Assembly (NCBI RefSeq): GCF_900108505.1
Contig: NZ_FNWU01000001.1
Span: 124,001 to 188,000, forward strand
Source: Halopenitus malekzadehii
GTDB taxonomy: Archaea > Halobacteriota > Halobacteria > Halobacteriales > Haloferacaceae
Reading direction: 5' to 3'
DNA: 64,000 bases
The notes beneath the pieces were generated by a model. It worked only from the letters and a program-made list of their open reading frames with translations, made no database searches and was not told the DNA's origin. This document shows positions 35,294 to 44,212 of this stretch, in pieces. A program made the position numbers and the translations under genes. How positions within the stretch are numbered: the stretch's first letter is position 1; each line of letters starts with the position of its first letter.

Positions 35294-36985
35294 GTGATCC
35301 CACTGACGGTCCTCAAGGCCGCGCTGATCTGTACGGTCGCGATCGGGATGGTGGGCGGACTGATCGCCTGGCGCGAGCGACCGACCCCGGGATCGGTCCC
35401 GCTGGCCGTCCTCCTGGCCGGCCAGTGCTGGTGGTCGGTCACGCTGTTGTTCCGGATCGACGCGGTCGGGATCGCCGCGAAAGGCTTCTGGGTCGACGTC
35501 TCCTGGGTCGGGATCGCGGTCATCCCTGTCGCCTGGTTGTTCTTCTCGCTCGAGTATTCGGGGTATCACGAGTACGTCCAGCCGCGATACGTCGCGGTGG
35601 CCTCGATCGTGCCCCTGTGTATCGCGGTCATCGGGGCGACGAACACTGCCCACGAGCTGATGTACGTCCACTCGACGCTGGTGGAGATCAACGGCGCGAC
35701 GATGCTCGATCGGACGCCAGGTCCGTGGTTCTGGATCGCCGCCGGCTACACCTATCTCCTCGGGCTGCTCGGGACGATCCCGCTGCTCGAGTTGATCACG
35801 AGTGACGTTCTCGCGTTCCGTGCCCAGAGCCTCGCGCTCATCGTCGGGATCGTCGTGCCGTGGCTGACGAACGTGCTGTACCTCCTCGGGGCCCTGCCGA
35901 CCTACGGCGTCGATCCCACGCCGATCGGCTTCGCCGTCTCCGGCGTCGCCTACCTCGGCGCACTCACCCGGTTTCGCCTGTTCGGGACGAACCCCGCGCC
36001 GATCCGGTACGCGCGGCGGCTGGCCTTCGACCGGATGGAGGAGGGCGCGATCGTCCTTGATTCGAACGGATACGTCGTCGAGCTGAACGACCGCGCCGCG
36101 ACGTTCCTTCGGACCGATCCGGACGACATCCTGGGGCGAGCGTTCGCCGATGCGCTCCCACAGGTTGCCGGGATCGTCGACTGTGCCGGCCCGAACGACC
36201 GTATGGTGCTCGAGGCGGACGACGGCACCCGTGCCTACGACGTCTCGGCGTGTTCGATCGTCGACTACACCGGGCGCACGATCGGCCGGTCGATCACCCT
36301 TCACGACGTCAGTGCCCACCTGCGGCGTCAACGGCGGCTCACTGTGCTCAACAGGGTGTTCAGACACAACGTTCGAACAACCACGCAGCTCATTCTCGGC
36401 TGCGCGTCGGAGATCGACGATGACGCCGGTCGGATCGCCGACCGTATCGAGGGCCACGCGATGGCGATCGAGGAGCTCAGCGAGAAGGTCCGTCGGGCGA
36501 TCGATCTCTTCGACCGCGATCGGGCCGACCGGCGCCCGCTTCCGTTGGACTCGATCCTGTGCGACGCGATCGACTCGGCGCGGGACGCCCGACCTGCCGT
36601 CTCGGTCGACTACGATGGCGTCCCCGACGATGTCTACGTCGACGAGCTGTTGACCGTCGTCTTCGAGGACCTGATCGAGAACGCCGCCGAACACAACACG
36701 ACCGCCGATCCGGCGCCACGTATCCGGATCGACGTTCGCAGCGGGGAGCCGGAGGTGGACGTCGTCCGCGTCGTCGTCGCCGATAACGGCCCCGGCATCG
36801 ACGACGAGGAACTCGCCGTCCTCGAGGAGGGAGCCGAGACGCCGTTGCGTCACGGGAGCGGGATCGGCCTCTCGCTTATCACGTGGGGTATCGACATCGT
36901 CGGCGGCCGGATCGAGTTCGCCGACGCCGACCCGACGGGAACGATCGCCACCGTCGAGGTTCCGATCCGATCGCGGCCCCCTTGA
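35294..36985 (+). CDS. Membrane sensor histidine kinase (7TM-PAS-HATPase)
   Basis: A 563-residue sensor kinase. Seven or so N-terminal membrane helices (about 5-225; WWSVTLLFRI, WLFFSLEYSGYHEYV) match the haloarchaeal 7TM sensor module. A PAS domain follows (about 245-345; RMEEGAIVLDSNGYVVELND). The phospho-acceptor helix has RVFRHNVRTT with the His near 357. The ATPase part has N-box ENAAEHN, G1 ADNGPGID and G2 GSGIGLSLI. The start codon is GTG at 35294; a GATTA AT-rich element about 30 nt upstream supports it. No response regulator gene adjoins, which is common for haloarchaeal orphan kinases. Signal unknown. Confidence 0.9.
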   Translation: MIPLTVLKAALICTVAIGMVGGLIAWRERPTPGSVPLAVLLAGQCWWSVTLLFRIDAVGIAAKGFWVDVSWVGIAVIPVAWLFFSLEYSGYHEYVQPRYVAVASIVPLCIAVIGATNTAHELMYVHSTLVEINGATMLDRTPGPWFWIAAGYTYLLGLLGTIPLLELITSDVLAFRAQSLALIVGIVVPWLTNVLYLLGALPTYGVDPTPIGFAVSGVAYLGALTRFRLFGTNPAPIRYARRLAFDRMEEGAIVLDSNGYVVELNDRAATFLRTDPDDILGRAFADALPQVAGIVDCAGPNDRMVLEADDGTRAYDVSACSIVDYTGRTIGRSITLHDVSAHLRRQRRLTVLNRVFRHNVRTTTQLILGCASEIDDDAGRIADRIEGHAMAIEELSEKVRRAIDLFDRDRADRRPLPLDSILCDAIDSARDARPAVSVDYDGVPDDVYVDELLTVVFEDLIENAAEHNTTADPAPRIRIDVRSGEPEVDVVRVVVADNGPGIDDEELAVLEEGAETPLRHGSGIGLSLITWGIDIVGGRIEFADADPTGTIATVEVPIRSRPP

Positions 36986-37096
36986 CGGGCCACACGGTCT
37001 CTCCATCGCCGGGGTCGGCGTCGCCCGTCAAACCGGTCCGGAACCTGAGAGGTATCCCCCGTCGTTAATATCAACTGGTCGATATTTGCGGTCGGT

Positions 37097-38038
37097 ATGG
37101 CATCCGAACCATCCACCCAGTCACGGCCGACTGGATCGACCGCGCTTTGGAACCGTTCGACCATCTCTCGGGCCCGCACCGTGCTCGAGCGCCTTCGAAA
37201 CGCCCTGTTGTATAGCTCGACGTACCTCGCATTGGTCGCAGCCGCCGAGGTCGCGCTCGTGATGATCGTTCTCTCGCTTCCGGTGAACCTCTCGCCGCTC
37301 GTCGTCGGTCTCGTCACCTTTGCGGTGTACGTCAACGACCGGCTTGCCGATCTCGAGATCGACGAGGCGGTCGCACCGAACCGAACCGCCTTCGTTCGCC
37401 GTCACCAGCGTGTCCTGTACGTCGCCGGTGCGATCGCCTACGGCGTCGCCGTCGCGCTCGCCGTCTCGGGCGGTCCCCTCGCGTTCGGGCTGACGCTGCT
37501 GCCCGGCGCGTTCTGGGTGCTTTACGCGCTCGATTACTTCGCCGCACTCGGCAGCCAGATCCGGCGGCTCAAGGAGGTCCTGATCGTCAACTCCGCCGTC
37601 GTCGCCCTCGCCTGGTCCGTCACGATCGTCGGAATGCCGATGGCGTTCACGAACGCCCCGATCACCCCGACCGCCGGCGTCCTGTTCGGCTACCTGTTCC
37701 TCGCGACGTTCGTGAACACTGAGATCCCGAACGTTCCCGACGTGGAAAGCGACGCGGCCGCCGGGGTTTCGACGCTCCCGGTCGTCGTCGGCGTGCGTCG
37801 AACCCGGCAGTCGCTGTACGGCGTCGTGCTGCTCACGCTGGGGCTGATCGCGTACGCGGTCCTGCGGGGGCTGCTCGTGCCCGCGGCGGCGCTGGCGCTC
37901 CTCGCCGGTCTCGCCTGTCTGGTCACCACGATCGCCTTCCTCGGCCGGAGCGACGCCGAGCGACGGCTCGCGATCTCGGCGGAACTCTCCCGGGTTCCGG
38001 CTCTCGGCGTGCTCGTCCTCGTCACCGTCGGGCTCTAG
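37097..38038 (+). CDS. UbiA family prenyltransferase
   Basis: A polytopic membrane protein of 313 residues with eight to nine helices. Two Asp-rich motifs that bind the prenyl diphosphate through Mg are in YVNDRLADLEIDE (about 75-87) and NTEIPNVPDVESDAAAG (about 211-227). Haloarchaea have several UbiA paralogues, for menaquinone, digeranylgeranylglyceryl phosphate (DGGGP) synthesis and lycopene elongation (bacterioruberin). The acceptor here is not obvious; the first motif is less canonical than in MenA or the DGGGP synthase. A TATA-like AATATC lies about 30 nt before the ATG. It is monocistronic. Confidence 0.85.
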   Translation: MASEPSTQSRPTGSTALWNRSTISRARTVLERLRNALLYSSTYLALVAAAEVALVMIVLSLPVNLSPLVVGLVTFAVYVNDRLADLEIDEAVAPNRTAFVRRHQRVLYVAGAIAYGVAVALAVSGGPLAFGLTLLPGAFWVLYALDYFAALGSQIRRLKEVLIVNSAVVALAWSVTIVGMPMAFTNAPITPTAGVLFGYLFLATFVNTEIPNVPDVESDAAAGVSTLPVVVGVRRTRQSLYGVVLLTLGLIAYAVLRGLLVPAAALALLAGLACLVTTIAFLGRSDAERRLAISAELSRVPALGVLVLVTVGL

Positions 38039-38145
38039 TCGGCGGCGTCCGACGATCGACTCCGCCTTCGCTGCCCGTCCGCCGTCGCTACCCCTCCGTC
38101 TTCGCTGCCCGTCCATTTTTACCCTCCGTCGCCCGACCGTGGGGT

Positions 38146-39306
38146 ATGACCGACTCCGCCGACGAACTGGTCGATCTCACGCGGCGGCTGGTCTCGATCC
38201 CGAGCCACGAGGACGAGACCGCGGCCGGCGACGCGGTCGAATCGTGGCTCCGGTCGGAGACGGACGCGGCCGTCGACCGCGATCCCGACGGGAACGTGAT
38301 CGCCCGACGCAATCCCTGCGCGTCGACCAGCCTCGCGCTCGTGGGGCACCACGACGTCGTCCCGCCCGCGGATCGCCAGCGCGATGACGACGGCGCCTAC
38401 ACCATCGCGGAACGCGAGGGGCGTCTCCACGGCCGGGGGACCGCGGACATGAAGGGCGCACTCGCCGCCTGTCTGCTCGCGTTTCGCGACGCGACCGTTC
38501 CCGACGATCGCGAGCTCGTTTTCGCCTCCTTCGTCGGCGAGGAGGACGGCGGCGTCGGCGCCAGGGCGGCGATCGACCGCGGGTTCGGGCCCGACTTCGC
38601 GGTGGTTGCGGAGGGATCGACCGGCTACTCGGCGGCGCCGGATCAGCCCACCCACGTCGTCACGGACGTCGCGGTGGCCCACAAGGGTCGGCGCGGATCG
38701 ACGCTGGTCGCCACCGGCGAATCGGCACACGCCTCCGAGACCGGGTCCGGCGAGAACGCGGTCTACCGGGCGTGTGATGCGGTCGATATCGTCAGGGACC
38801 TCCCTGCACCCGAAACGGCGGTGTTCGACGAGCACCTCGCCGGCTCGATCGCGGTCACCGGGATCGAGGGCGGAACGGCGATGAACGTGATCCCCGACCG
38901 GTGTACGGTCACCGTCGACGAGCGAACGGTCCCCGGCGAGCGCGCGCCCCTGGAGCGTGTCGAGACGATCGACGGGGTCGAGTGGACCGTCGATGGCGAC
39001 CTGCCCCCGATGGCGTGTTCCCGCGCGGGCTTCGCCGATGCCGTGCTCGCCGCAGCCAGCGCGGCCCATCGAGCTGACGCCGGCGTCGCGGACGGGTCGG
39101 AACCCGGATCCCCGGACCACGTCGTGAAATCCCACGCGACGGATGCCGGCTGGCTCGCCGACGCCGGGACCGCCTGCGTCGTCTGTGGCCCCTCCGAACC
39201 CGGCGAGGCACACACCGAAACCGAGAGCGTCTCGATCGACGTCCTTCGCCGTTGTCGGCGGATCTATCACGGGATCGCGGAACGGGACGTTCCTGACGCC
39301 GAGTAG
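38146..39306 (+). CDS. M20 family metallopeptidase / deacylase (ArgE/DapE-like)
   Basis: A 386-residue zinc hydrolase of the ArgE/DapE/Acy1/CPG2 family. Metal and catalytic residues: VGHHDVVPP (about 66), GRGTADMKGALAA (about 97-109), and FVGEEDGGVGA with the catalytic Glu pair (about 130). The lid/dimerisation domain is between about 170 and 280 (VAHKGRRGSTLVATGESAHA). Proteins like this act as succinyl-diaminopimelate or N-acyl-amino-acid deacylases or dipeptidases. Haloarchaeal lysine/DAP genes are not adjacent, so the substrate is undefined. It lies 132-156 nt upstream of the M32 carboxypeptidase on the same strand, a possible peptide-degradation pair. Confidence 0.88.
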   Translation: MTDSADELVDLTRRLVSIPSHEDETAAGDAVESWLRSETDAAVDRDPDGNVIARRNPCASTSLALVGHHDVVPPADRQRDDDGAYTIAEREGRLHGRGTADMKGALAACLLAFRDATVPDDRELVFASFVGEEDGGVGARAAIDRGFGPDFAVVAEGSTGYSAAPDQPTHVVTDVAVAHKGRRGSTLVATGESAHASETGSGENAVYRACDAVDIVRDLPAPETAVFDEHLAGSIAVTGIEGGTAMNVIPDRCTVTVDERTVPGERAPLERVETIDGVEWTVDGDLPPMACSRAGFADAVLAAASAAHRADAGVADGSEPGSPDHVVKSHATDAGWLADAGTACVVCGPSEPGEAHTETESVSIDVLRRCRRIYHGIAERDVPDAE

Positions 39307-39462
39307 TTCGCTCGTCGCGATCCGGCCGTCGCCCCGGTCGCCTCGGCCGTCTCGGTCGTCCTGGTTACCTCGGTCGTCTCGACCGCTCGGTCGTCGATCC
39401 GGGGGCGCGGTTCCTCGCCGGAGGCGCGACGTTCTTCCGTGATGACGCCGTATCGATCCCCG

Positions 39463-41109
39463 ATGAACGACTCCGCCGATACGACCGACGCGTCGGGATC
39501 CGACGAATCCGCGGACACCGCAGAATCCGTGGATGCCGCGGACGCCGCAAAGGCCGCGGACGCCGCAAAGGCCGCGGACGCCGCAAAGGCCGCGGACGCC
39601 CCCGACGCCTACGAGGCCCTTCTGGATCGTGCCCGTCGTTGGAACACCGTCTCGAGCGCTTCGGGCGTGCTCTCGTGGGACCAACAGGTGATGATGCCCG
39701 AGGGCGGGACGCCCGCGCGGTCGAAGCAGCTCTCGGTGCTCTCCTCGCTGCAGCACGACCTGCTTACCGCCCCGGAAACCGGCGAGCACCTCGCCGACCT
39801 CGACGGCGTCGACCTATCCGGCGATCAGTCGGCGGCCGTCCGGGAGATCCGTCGCGAGTACGAGCGCGCGGACGCGGTTCCGCGCGATCTCGTCGAGCGG
39901 ATCTCCGAGGCGTCGACGGAGGCGCTCGGCGCCTGGGAGCGTGCCAGAGCCGAGAACGACTTCGAGGCATTCGCGCCCCATCTCGAACGCAACGTCGAAC
40001 TCAAGCGTGAGTACGCCGCCCACATCGATCCGGACCGGGATCCCTACGCCGTCCTCTTCGAGGAGTACGAGCCGTGCCTCCCGCTCGAACGCGCCGAGAC
40101 GATCCTCGCGGAGCTGCGCGAGACGCTCGTCCCGCTGCTGGAGGCGATCCGCGAGTCGGACGCCGACCTCGCGGTCGACACCTTCGAGGGCTCGTTCGAT
40201 ACGGACACCCAGGAGGAGCTGGCGCGGGCGGCGCTCGACCGGCTGGGGTACGACTTCGACCGCGGTCGACTCGACGTCTCCTCACACCCGTTCACCTCGG
40301 GGAACCAGTTCGACTGTCGGATCACGACCCGGTTCGACGAGGCTGACCCCCTCTCGGCGCTCGGGTCGACGATCCACGAGTTCGGCCACGCACGGTACAC
40401 CCTCGGCCTCCCGGACGACGAGTTCGGGACGCCGCTCGGCGAGCCGCGTGACCTCTCCGTCCACGAGTCCCAGTCGCGGCTCTGGGAGAACCACGTCGGC
40501 CGGAGCCGGGCGTTCTGGGACCACTTCCTGGCGACGTTCCAGGAGCACTTCCCGCGCACCGCGGACGCGTCCGTCCGGGACGCCTACGAGGCGGTCAACC
40601 AGGTCCATCCGGACAACCCCATCCGCGTCGAGGCCGACGAACTCACCTACCACCTGCACATCCTGGTCCGGTTCGAGATCGAACGCGACCTGATCCGCGG
40701 CGACCTCGACGTCGCCGACGTCCCCGAGACGTGGAACGACCTGTACAAGCAGTATCTCGGCATCCGCCCCGAGACCGATGCCGAGGGATGCCTGCAGGAC
40801 ATCCACTGGAGCCACGGCAACTTCGGCTACTTCCCGACCTACTCGCTCGGGTCGGTGATGGCTGCCCAGCTGTACGCCGCCGCCGAGGCCGACGTCGCGG
40901 CGATGGACGGTCCGTCACTCGACGACCGGATCGCGGCCGGCGATTTCGACGCTCTCCACGAGTGGCTGGCCGAGAACGTCCACCGCCACGGGTCGCGCTA
41001 CGAGACGAATGAACTCGTGAAACTGGCCACCGGCGAGAACTTCTCGGCGGACGCCTTCACCGACTACGTCGAGTCGAAGTACGGCGCGCTGTACGACGTC
41101 TCCGTCTAA
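39463..41109 (+). CDS. Thermostable carboxypeptidase, M32 family
   Basis: A zinc metallocarboxypeptidase of about 548 residues, releasing C-terminal amino acids from peptides. The M32 signature is present: STIHEFGHARYTLGLP (His-Glu-x-x-His, about 303-318) with the third ligand Glu in DLSVHESQSRLWEN (about 335-348). VSSASGVLSWDQQVMMPEGG (near 65) and the C-terminal GNFGYFPTYSLGSVMAAQLY are further family segments. The N terminus carries three DAAKAA repeats encoded by an 18-nt tandem repeat. The start is uncertain among GTG 39439, ATG 39442 and ATG 39463; all precede the variable repeats. Confidence 0.94.
   Translation: MNDSADTTDASGSDESADTAESVDAADAAKAADAAKAADAAKAADAPDAYEALLDRARRWNTVSSASGVLSWDQQVMMPEGGTPARSKQLSVLSSLQHDLLTAPETGEHLADLDGVDLSGDQSAAVREIRREYERADAVPRDLVERISEASTEALGAWERARAENDFEAFAPHLERNVELKREYAAHIDPDRDPYAVLFEEYEPCLPLERAETILAELRETLVPLLEAIRESDADLAVDTFEGSFDTDTQEELARAALDRLGYDFDRGRLDVSSHPFTSGNQFDCRITTRFDEADPLSALGSTIHEFGHARYTLGLPDDEFGTPLGEPRDLSVHESQSRLWENHVGRSRAFWDHFLATFQEHFPRTADASVRDAYEAVNQVHPDNPIRVEADELTYHLHILVRFEIERDLIRGDLDVADVPETWNDLYKQYLGIRPETDAEGCLQDIHWSHGNFGYFPTYSLGSVMAAQLYAAAEADVAAMDGPSLDDRIAAGDFDALHEWLAENVHRHGSRYETNELVKLATGENFSADAFTDYVESKYGALYDVSV
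39541..39594 (+). repeat. Coding 18-nt tandem repeat GACGCCGCAAAGGCCGCG, three exact copies
   Basis: Copies at 39541-39558, 39559-39576 and 39577-39594 encode DAAKAA each, within the variable N-terminal extension of the M32 carboxypeptidase. The exact nucleotide identity suggests a recent expansion; the region before it (GTGGATGCCGCG) looks like a diverged unit. Confidence 0.85.
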
Positions 41110-41194
41110 CCGCATCTCCCGCCGCCTCGTCCCCAGCACGGATCTCCGAGTTCCGTTCGTTTTCCCTCGTTTCCGTCTCTATCTTTCGCTTCGA

Positions 41195-41719
41195 TCACGA
41201 CTTTCTCCGTTCCGTAGTTTCGATCTCCTCCCGGTCCGTGGCTTCGATTTCCTCCCGTTCCCCGGTCCCGGTCGTATCCGATCGATCCGCTGCGTCCTCC
41301 AGCGTCTCCGTCTCCAGGAGCCGTTCCAGCTTCCGCTCGAACTGCTCGTCGGTCAGCTCACCGCGTGCGTACCGCTCCCGAAGCGTCTTGAGGGCGTCGC
41401 CGGTGCCGTCACCGCTAGCGTCGCGGCGGCTCCCCCTCCGGTTGTCCGCCGATCGCTTCGATCCAGTTGCCGCCCCCGCTGCGTCCTCGTCGTCCCACCA
41501 CTCCGCCACATCGTCCTCGTCGCCGAACAGCAGGGCGGTCACCGGGACGACCACGATGTAGCCGAGGAGAAGGGCGCCGAGCCACCAGTCCTGGTTGGTC
41601 ACCAACGCGACCAGCCAGATCCCGGTCACGAGGACGGAGACGATCCCCGTGAGGTTCTCTCTGGCTCGGTCGATCGGGCCATCGGACGTGCTCGCGGCTC
41701 GTGGCGGCTCGGCGGTCAT
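41195..41719 (-). CDS. Small membrane protein with C-terminal SHOCT domain
   Basis: A 174-residue protein with two membrane helices (GIVSVLVTGIWLVALVTNQD and LGALLLGYIVVVPVTALLFG, about 25-66), an acidic-basic linker, and a SHOCT (short C-terminal) motif ALKTLRERYARGELTDEQFE (about 108-127). SHOCT modules recur at the C termini of many archaeal and bacterial membrane proteins and may bind other proteins or nucleic acid. No specific function is known. The last 35 residues are repetitive Glu/Thr/Arg. It is on the same strand as the CDP-archaeol synthase gene 132 nt upstream. Confidence 0.85.
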   Translation of the reverse strand: MTAEPPRAASTSDGPIDRARENLTGIVSVLVTGIWLVALVTNQDWWLGALLLGYIVVVPVTALLFGDEDDVAEWWDDEDAAGAATGSKRSADNRRGSRRDASGDGTGDALKTLRERYARGELTDEQFERKLERLLETETLEDAADRSDTTGTGEREEIEATDREEIETTERRKS

Positions 41720-41851
41720 CCCTGACGGGAGGTTTCGCCGGCATCGGCTAAAAATCCGATCCCGGATCGCCGGTACGGTTTCGTCACTCCGGGTTCGACG
41801 TGCTGGCTCCGCCTCGCGATCTTTCGGGATCGCTTCTCGGACTCGTCCCCG

Positions 41852-42394
41852 TCACCACGGTTCGTTCTTCACGCCGAGTGCGAACCCGATCACGTTGGTC
41901 ACGACGTGCAAGATCGGCGTGACCACGACGACGACCGCGATCGCCGGGAGCGTGAACCACTCGTCGAACCACGCCGGCGCGAGGAGCCACGCGAACGCCA
42001 GCGCACCGACGACGAAGTCCAACTGGTCGAGCCCGGGGAACGCCGCGCCTCGTTCGCGGCCCGACCGGCGCTTGAGGAACGAGGCCCCGATGTCACCGAC
42101 CATCGCGCCGAGCGCGAGCCCGACGGCCGCGCGGAGCGGGAACGTCGGCAGATCGACCCCGAGCGCGGTCGAGGCAGGATCGACGATCGCGTTCAGCACC
42201 AGCGCGAGCAGAACGCCGACTGCCGTCCCGACTGCGGTTCCGCGCCACGTCTTGCCGTCGCCGAGCACGCGCGCGCCGTTCCACGTCCGGCCGCCGTCGA
42301 TCGGGCGGCCGCCGCCGGCCAGCACCGCGGCGTTGTTGGGAACGTACGCCGGCAACATCGCCCAGAGCGCGCTCGCGACGAGTGATCCGACCAT
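41852..42394 (-). CDS. carS: CDP-archaeol synthase (CarS)
   Basis: CTP:2,3-di-O-geranylgeranyl-glycerol-1-phosphate cytidyltransferase, which makes CDP-archaeol, the branch point for archaeal membrane lipids. The 180-residue membrane protein begins [20 protein letters not shown] and has the family segment around [20 protein letters not shown], then GKTWRG, about five membrane helices, and [20 protein letters not shown] (about 105-124) with the catalytic Asp/Lys/Arg cluster, then [13 protein letters not shown]. The ATG at 42394 starts at the expected family N terminus; the frame stays open upstream without homology. Confidence 0.94.
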   Translation of the reverse strand: MVGSLVASALWAMLPAYVPNNAAVLAGGGRPIDGGRTWNGARVLGDGKTWRGTAVGTAVGVLLALVLNAIVDPASTALGVDLPTFPLRAAVGLALGAMVGDIGASFLKRRSGRERGAAFPGLDQLDFVVGALAFAWLLAPAWFDEWFTLPAIAVVVVVTPILHVVTNVIGFALGVKNEPW

Positions 42395-42446
42395 ACCCGC
42401 CCGGTGAACCGGGGTTGTGTTAGCTCCTGTGGTGTTCGATCGACGT

Positions 42447-42482
42447 GGATCGATGGCCGGTTCGGGATCGATGGCCGGTTCG
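42447..42482. repeat. Exact 18-nt tandem duplication GGATCGATGGCCGGTTCG
   Basis: Copies at 42447-42464 and 42465-42482 lie in the spacer between the divergent carS and proline dehydrogenase genes, about 75 nt before the latter's start. A partial third copy (GGCCGGTTCGGATCGA) appears near 42502. Confidence 0.7.
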
Positions 42483-42554
42483 CATCGGCGGCTGGGCCGT
42501 CGGCCGGTTCGGATCGACGACACGCTGATAACCGTCCCGCCGGAACGGTCGTGT

Positions 42555-43394
42555 ATGCTCCCGCCGATCGCGAACCGGTTCGTCGCCGGCGAGACCGCGG
42601 CCGCCGCCTTCGACCACACCCGCTCGATGAACGACGACGGGATCGGGGTCCTGTTGAACCTGCTCGGGGAGCACCACGGAGACCCCGTGGACGTCGAGAC
42701 CGATATGCGGGCCTATCGCCAGCTCGTCAGGGACGTCTCGCGGGCTGACCTCGACGCGTGCGTCTCGGTCAAGCCGTCCCAGATCGGCCTCGACGTCTCC
42801 GAGGAGCTGTTCGCGCGGAACTACCGCTCGCTCGTCGCCCACGCCGCCGACCACGATGTCTTCGTCTGGTGTGATATGGAGGATTCCGACACGACCGACG
42901 TCACCCTCGATACCTTCGTCGACGTCGCGCGGGATCACCCCTGGACCGTGGGCCAGTGTCTGCAGTCGAACCTCAAGCGCACGCGTGCGGACCTCGAGCG
43001 CGTCGTCGACGTCCCGGGCGCGATCCGGATCGTCAAGGGCGCCTACGACGAGCCGGCGTCGATCGCCTACACCGAGAAATCGCGGGTGAACGAGGCCTAC
43101 CGCGACGACATCGCGTTCCTCTTCGAGCACCGGGATCGTGGGATCGCCGTCGGCAGCCACGACCCCGCGATGGTGTCGCTGGCCCGCCGGCTGGGCGAGG
43201 AACACGGCACCGACTACGAAGTCCAGATGTTGATGGGCGTCCGGATGGACGCCCAGCGCGACCTCGCAGCGCAGGGCGTCGACGTCCGCCAGTACGTCCC
43301 CTACGGCGGGAAGTGGCTCTCGTACTTCTACCGGCGTGTCCGCGAGCGGAAGGGGAACGCGCTGTTCGCGCTTCGGGCGATCCTCGGCCGCTAA
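42555..43394 (+). CDS. putA: Proline dehydrogenase
   Basis: A short, monofunctional FAD-dependent proline dehydrogenase of 279 residues, oxidising proline to pyrroline-5-carboxylate. It forms an incomplete TIM barrel with [14 protein letters not shown] (about 74-87), [13 protein letters not shown] (strand with FAD contacts), [10 protein letters not shown], and the C-terminal segment [13 protein letters not shown] followed by [16 protein letters not shown], whose Arg pair binds the proline carboxylate. The ATG at 42555 ([16 protein letters not shown]) is right for the family; upstream in-frame ATGs lie inside the spacer repeats. The pyrroline-5-carboxylate dehydrogenase gene is not in the window. 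Confidence 0.93.
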   Translation: MLPPIANRFVAGETAAAAFDHTRSMNDDGIGVLLNLLGEHHGDPVDVETDMRAYRQLVRDVSRADLDACVSVKPSQIGLDVSEELFARNYRSLVAHAADHDVFVWCDMEDSDTTDVTLDTFVDVARDHPWTVGQCLQSNLKRTRADLERVVDVPGAIRIVKGAYDEPASIAYTEKSRVNEAYRDDIAFLFEHRDRGIAVGSHDPAMVSLARRLGEEHGTDYEVQMLMGVRMDAQRDLAAQGVDVRQYVPYGGKWLSYFYRRVRERKGNALFALRAILGR

Positions 43395-43500
43395 CCGACC
43401 GCTGACGCCGGCATCGCCGGGGTGAATCGCCACGAGCCGCTCGAACCGTCACCCGTTCAGAGGGCTGATAAGGCCCGCCGACACATATCGGTACAACTGA

Positions 43501-44211
43501 ATGTCCACGTGGAAACGCGACTTCGGGAGCGGGCTCATCGTGCTGGTGCCGCTCATCGTCCTGCTGCTCGTCATCGGGTGGATCTACCGGCACATCGCGT
43601 CGATCCCCCTCATCAGCACGCTCGAACCCGAGTGGCTCCTCGAGCCGGTCGTCCCGCTGTACCGCGTGGTCATCGCCCTGGTCGTCTTCACGACCCTCGT
43701 GCTCGCCGTTGGCTACTTTATGCGAACCACTCTCGGCCGGATCGTCGAGGCCCGGATCGACGAGTCGATCAACCACATCCCCGCCCTTCGGGTGGTTTAT
43801 AACGCGTCAAAGCTGGCGGTCGAGACCGCGCTCTCGGGGACCGAGGACCTTCAGAATCCCGTCCACCTCGAAACGTGGAAGGGGATCCGGATGACCGCGT
43901 TTAAGACGGGCAAGAAGACCCGCGACGGGAAGCTCGTGCTCTTCATGCCGACCGCGCCGAACATCACCTCCGGATACGTCATCGAGGTCGAACCTGAGCG
44001 CGTCACCGACACCGGCGAGTCGGTCGAGGAGGCGATGACGCGGATCCTCTCGGCCGGCTTCGCCGAATCCGCCCATCAGGTCTCCGTCGACGGCGACCTG
44101 ATCGACGGGATGGGCGAGGGATCGACCGATGCCAGGGTCGCGGGCGACGCGGAAATGACCGATGCGGAGGCGGCCGATGCCGACCGGACCGACCCCGACA
44201 CGGCGCCGTGA
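43501..44211 (+). CDS. DUF502 family membrane protein
   Basis: A 236-residue protein of the widespread DUF502 family. Two membrane helices (GLIVLVPLIVLLLVIGWIYR, about 11-30, and VVIALVVFTTLVLAVGYFMR, about 56-75) are followed by a soluble domain with IPALRVVYNASKLAVETALS, VLFMPTAPNITSGYVIEVEP and SVEEAMTRILSAG, all typical. The function is unknown; plants and bacteria carry homologues of the COV1 type. An acidic 40-residue tail ends the protein. Its stop is 2 nt from the convergent MinD stop. Confidence 0.9.
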   Translation: MSTWKRDFGSGLIVLVPLIVLLLVIGWIYRHIASIPLISTLEPEWLLEPVVPLYRVVIALVVFTTLVLAVGYFMRTTLGRIVEARIDESINHIPALRVVYNASKLAVETALSGTEDLQNPVHLETWKGIRMTAFKTGKKTRDGKLVLFMPTAPNITSGYVIEVEPERVTDTGESVEEAMTRILSAGFAESAHQVSVDGDLIDGMGEGSTDARVAGDAEMTDAEAADADRTDPDTAP

Positions 44212-44212
44212 G

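Noticed and set aside
33486-35297. Very long open plus-strand frame of about 600 codons opposite the PIN-ATPase gene.
   Set aside because: Antisense open frames are common in this GC-rich, GAC/GTC-biased DNA; the product has no recognisable motif while the minus strand encodes a clear PIN-ATPase-KH protein.
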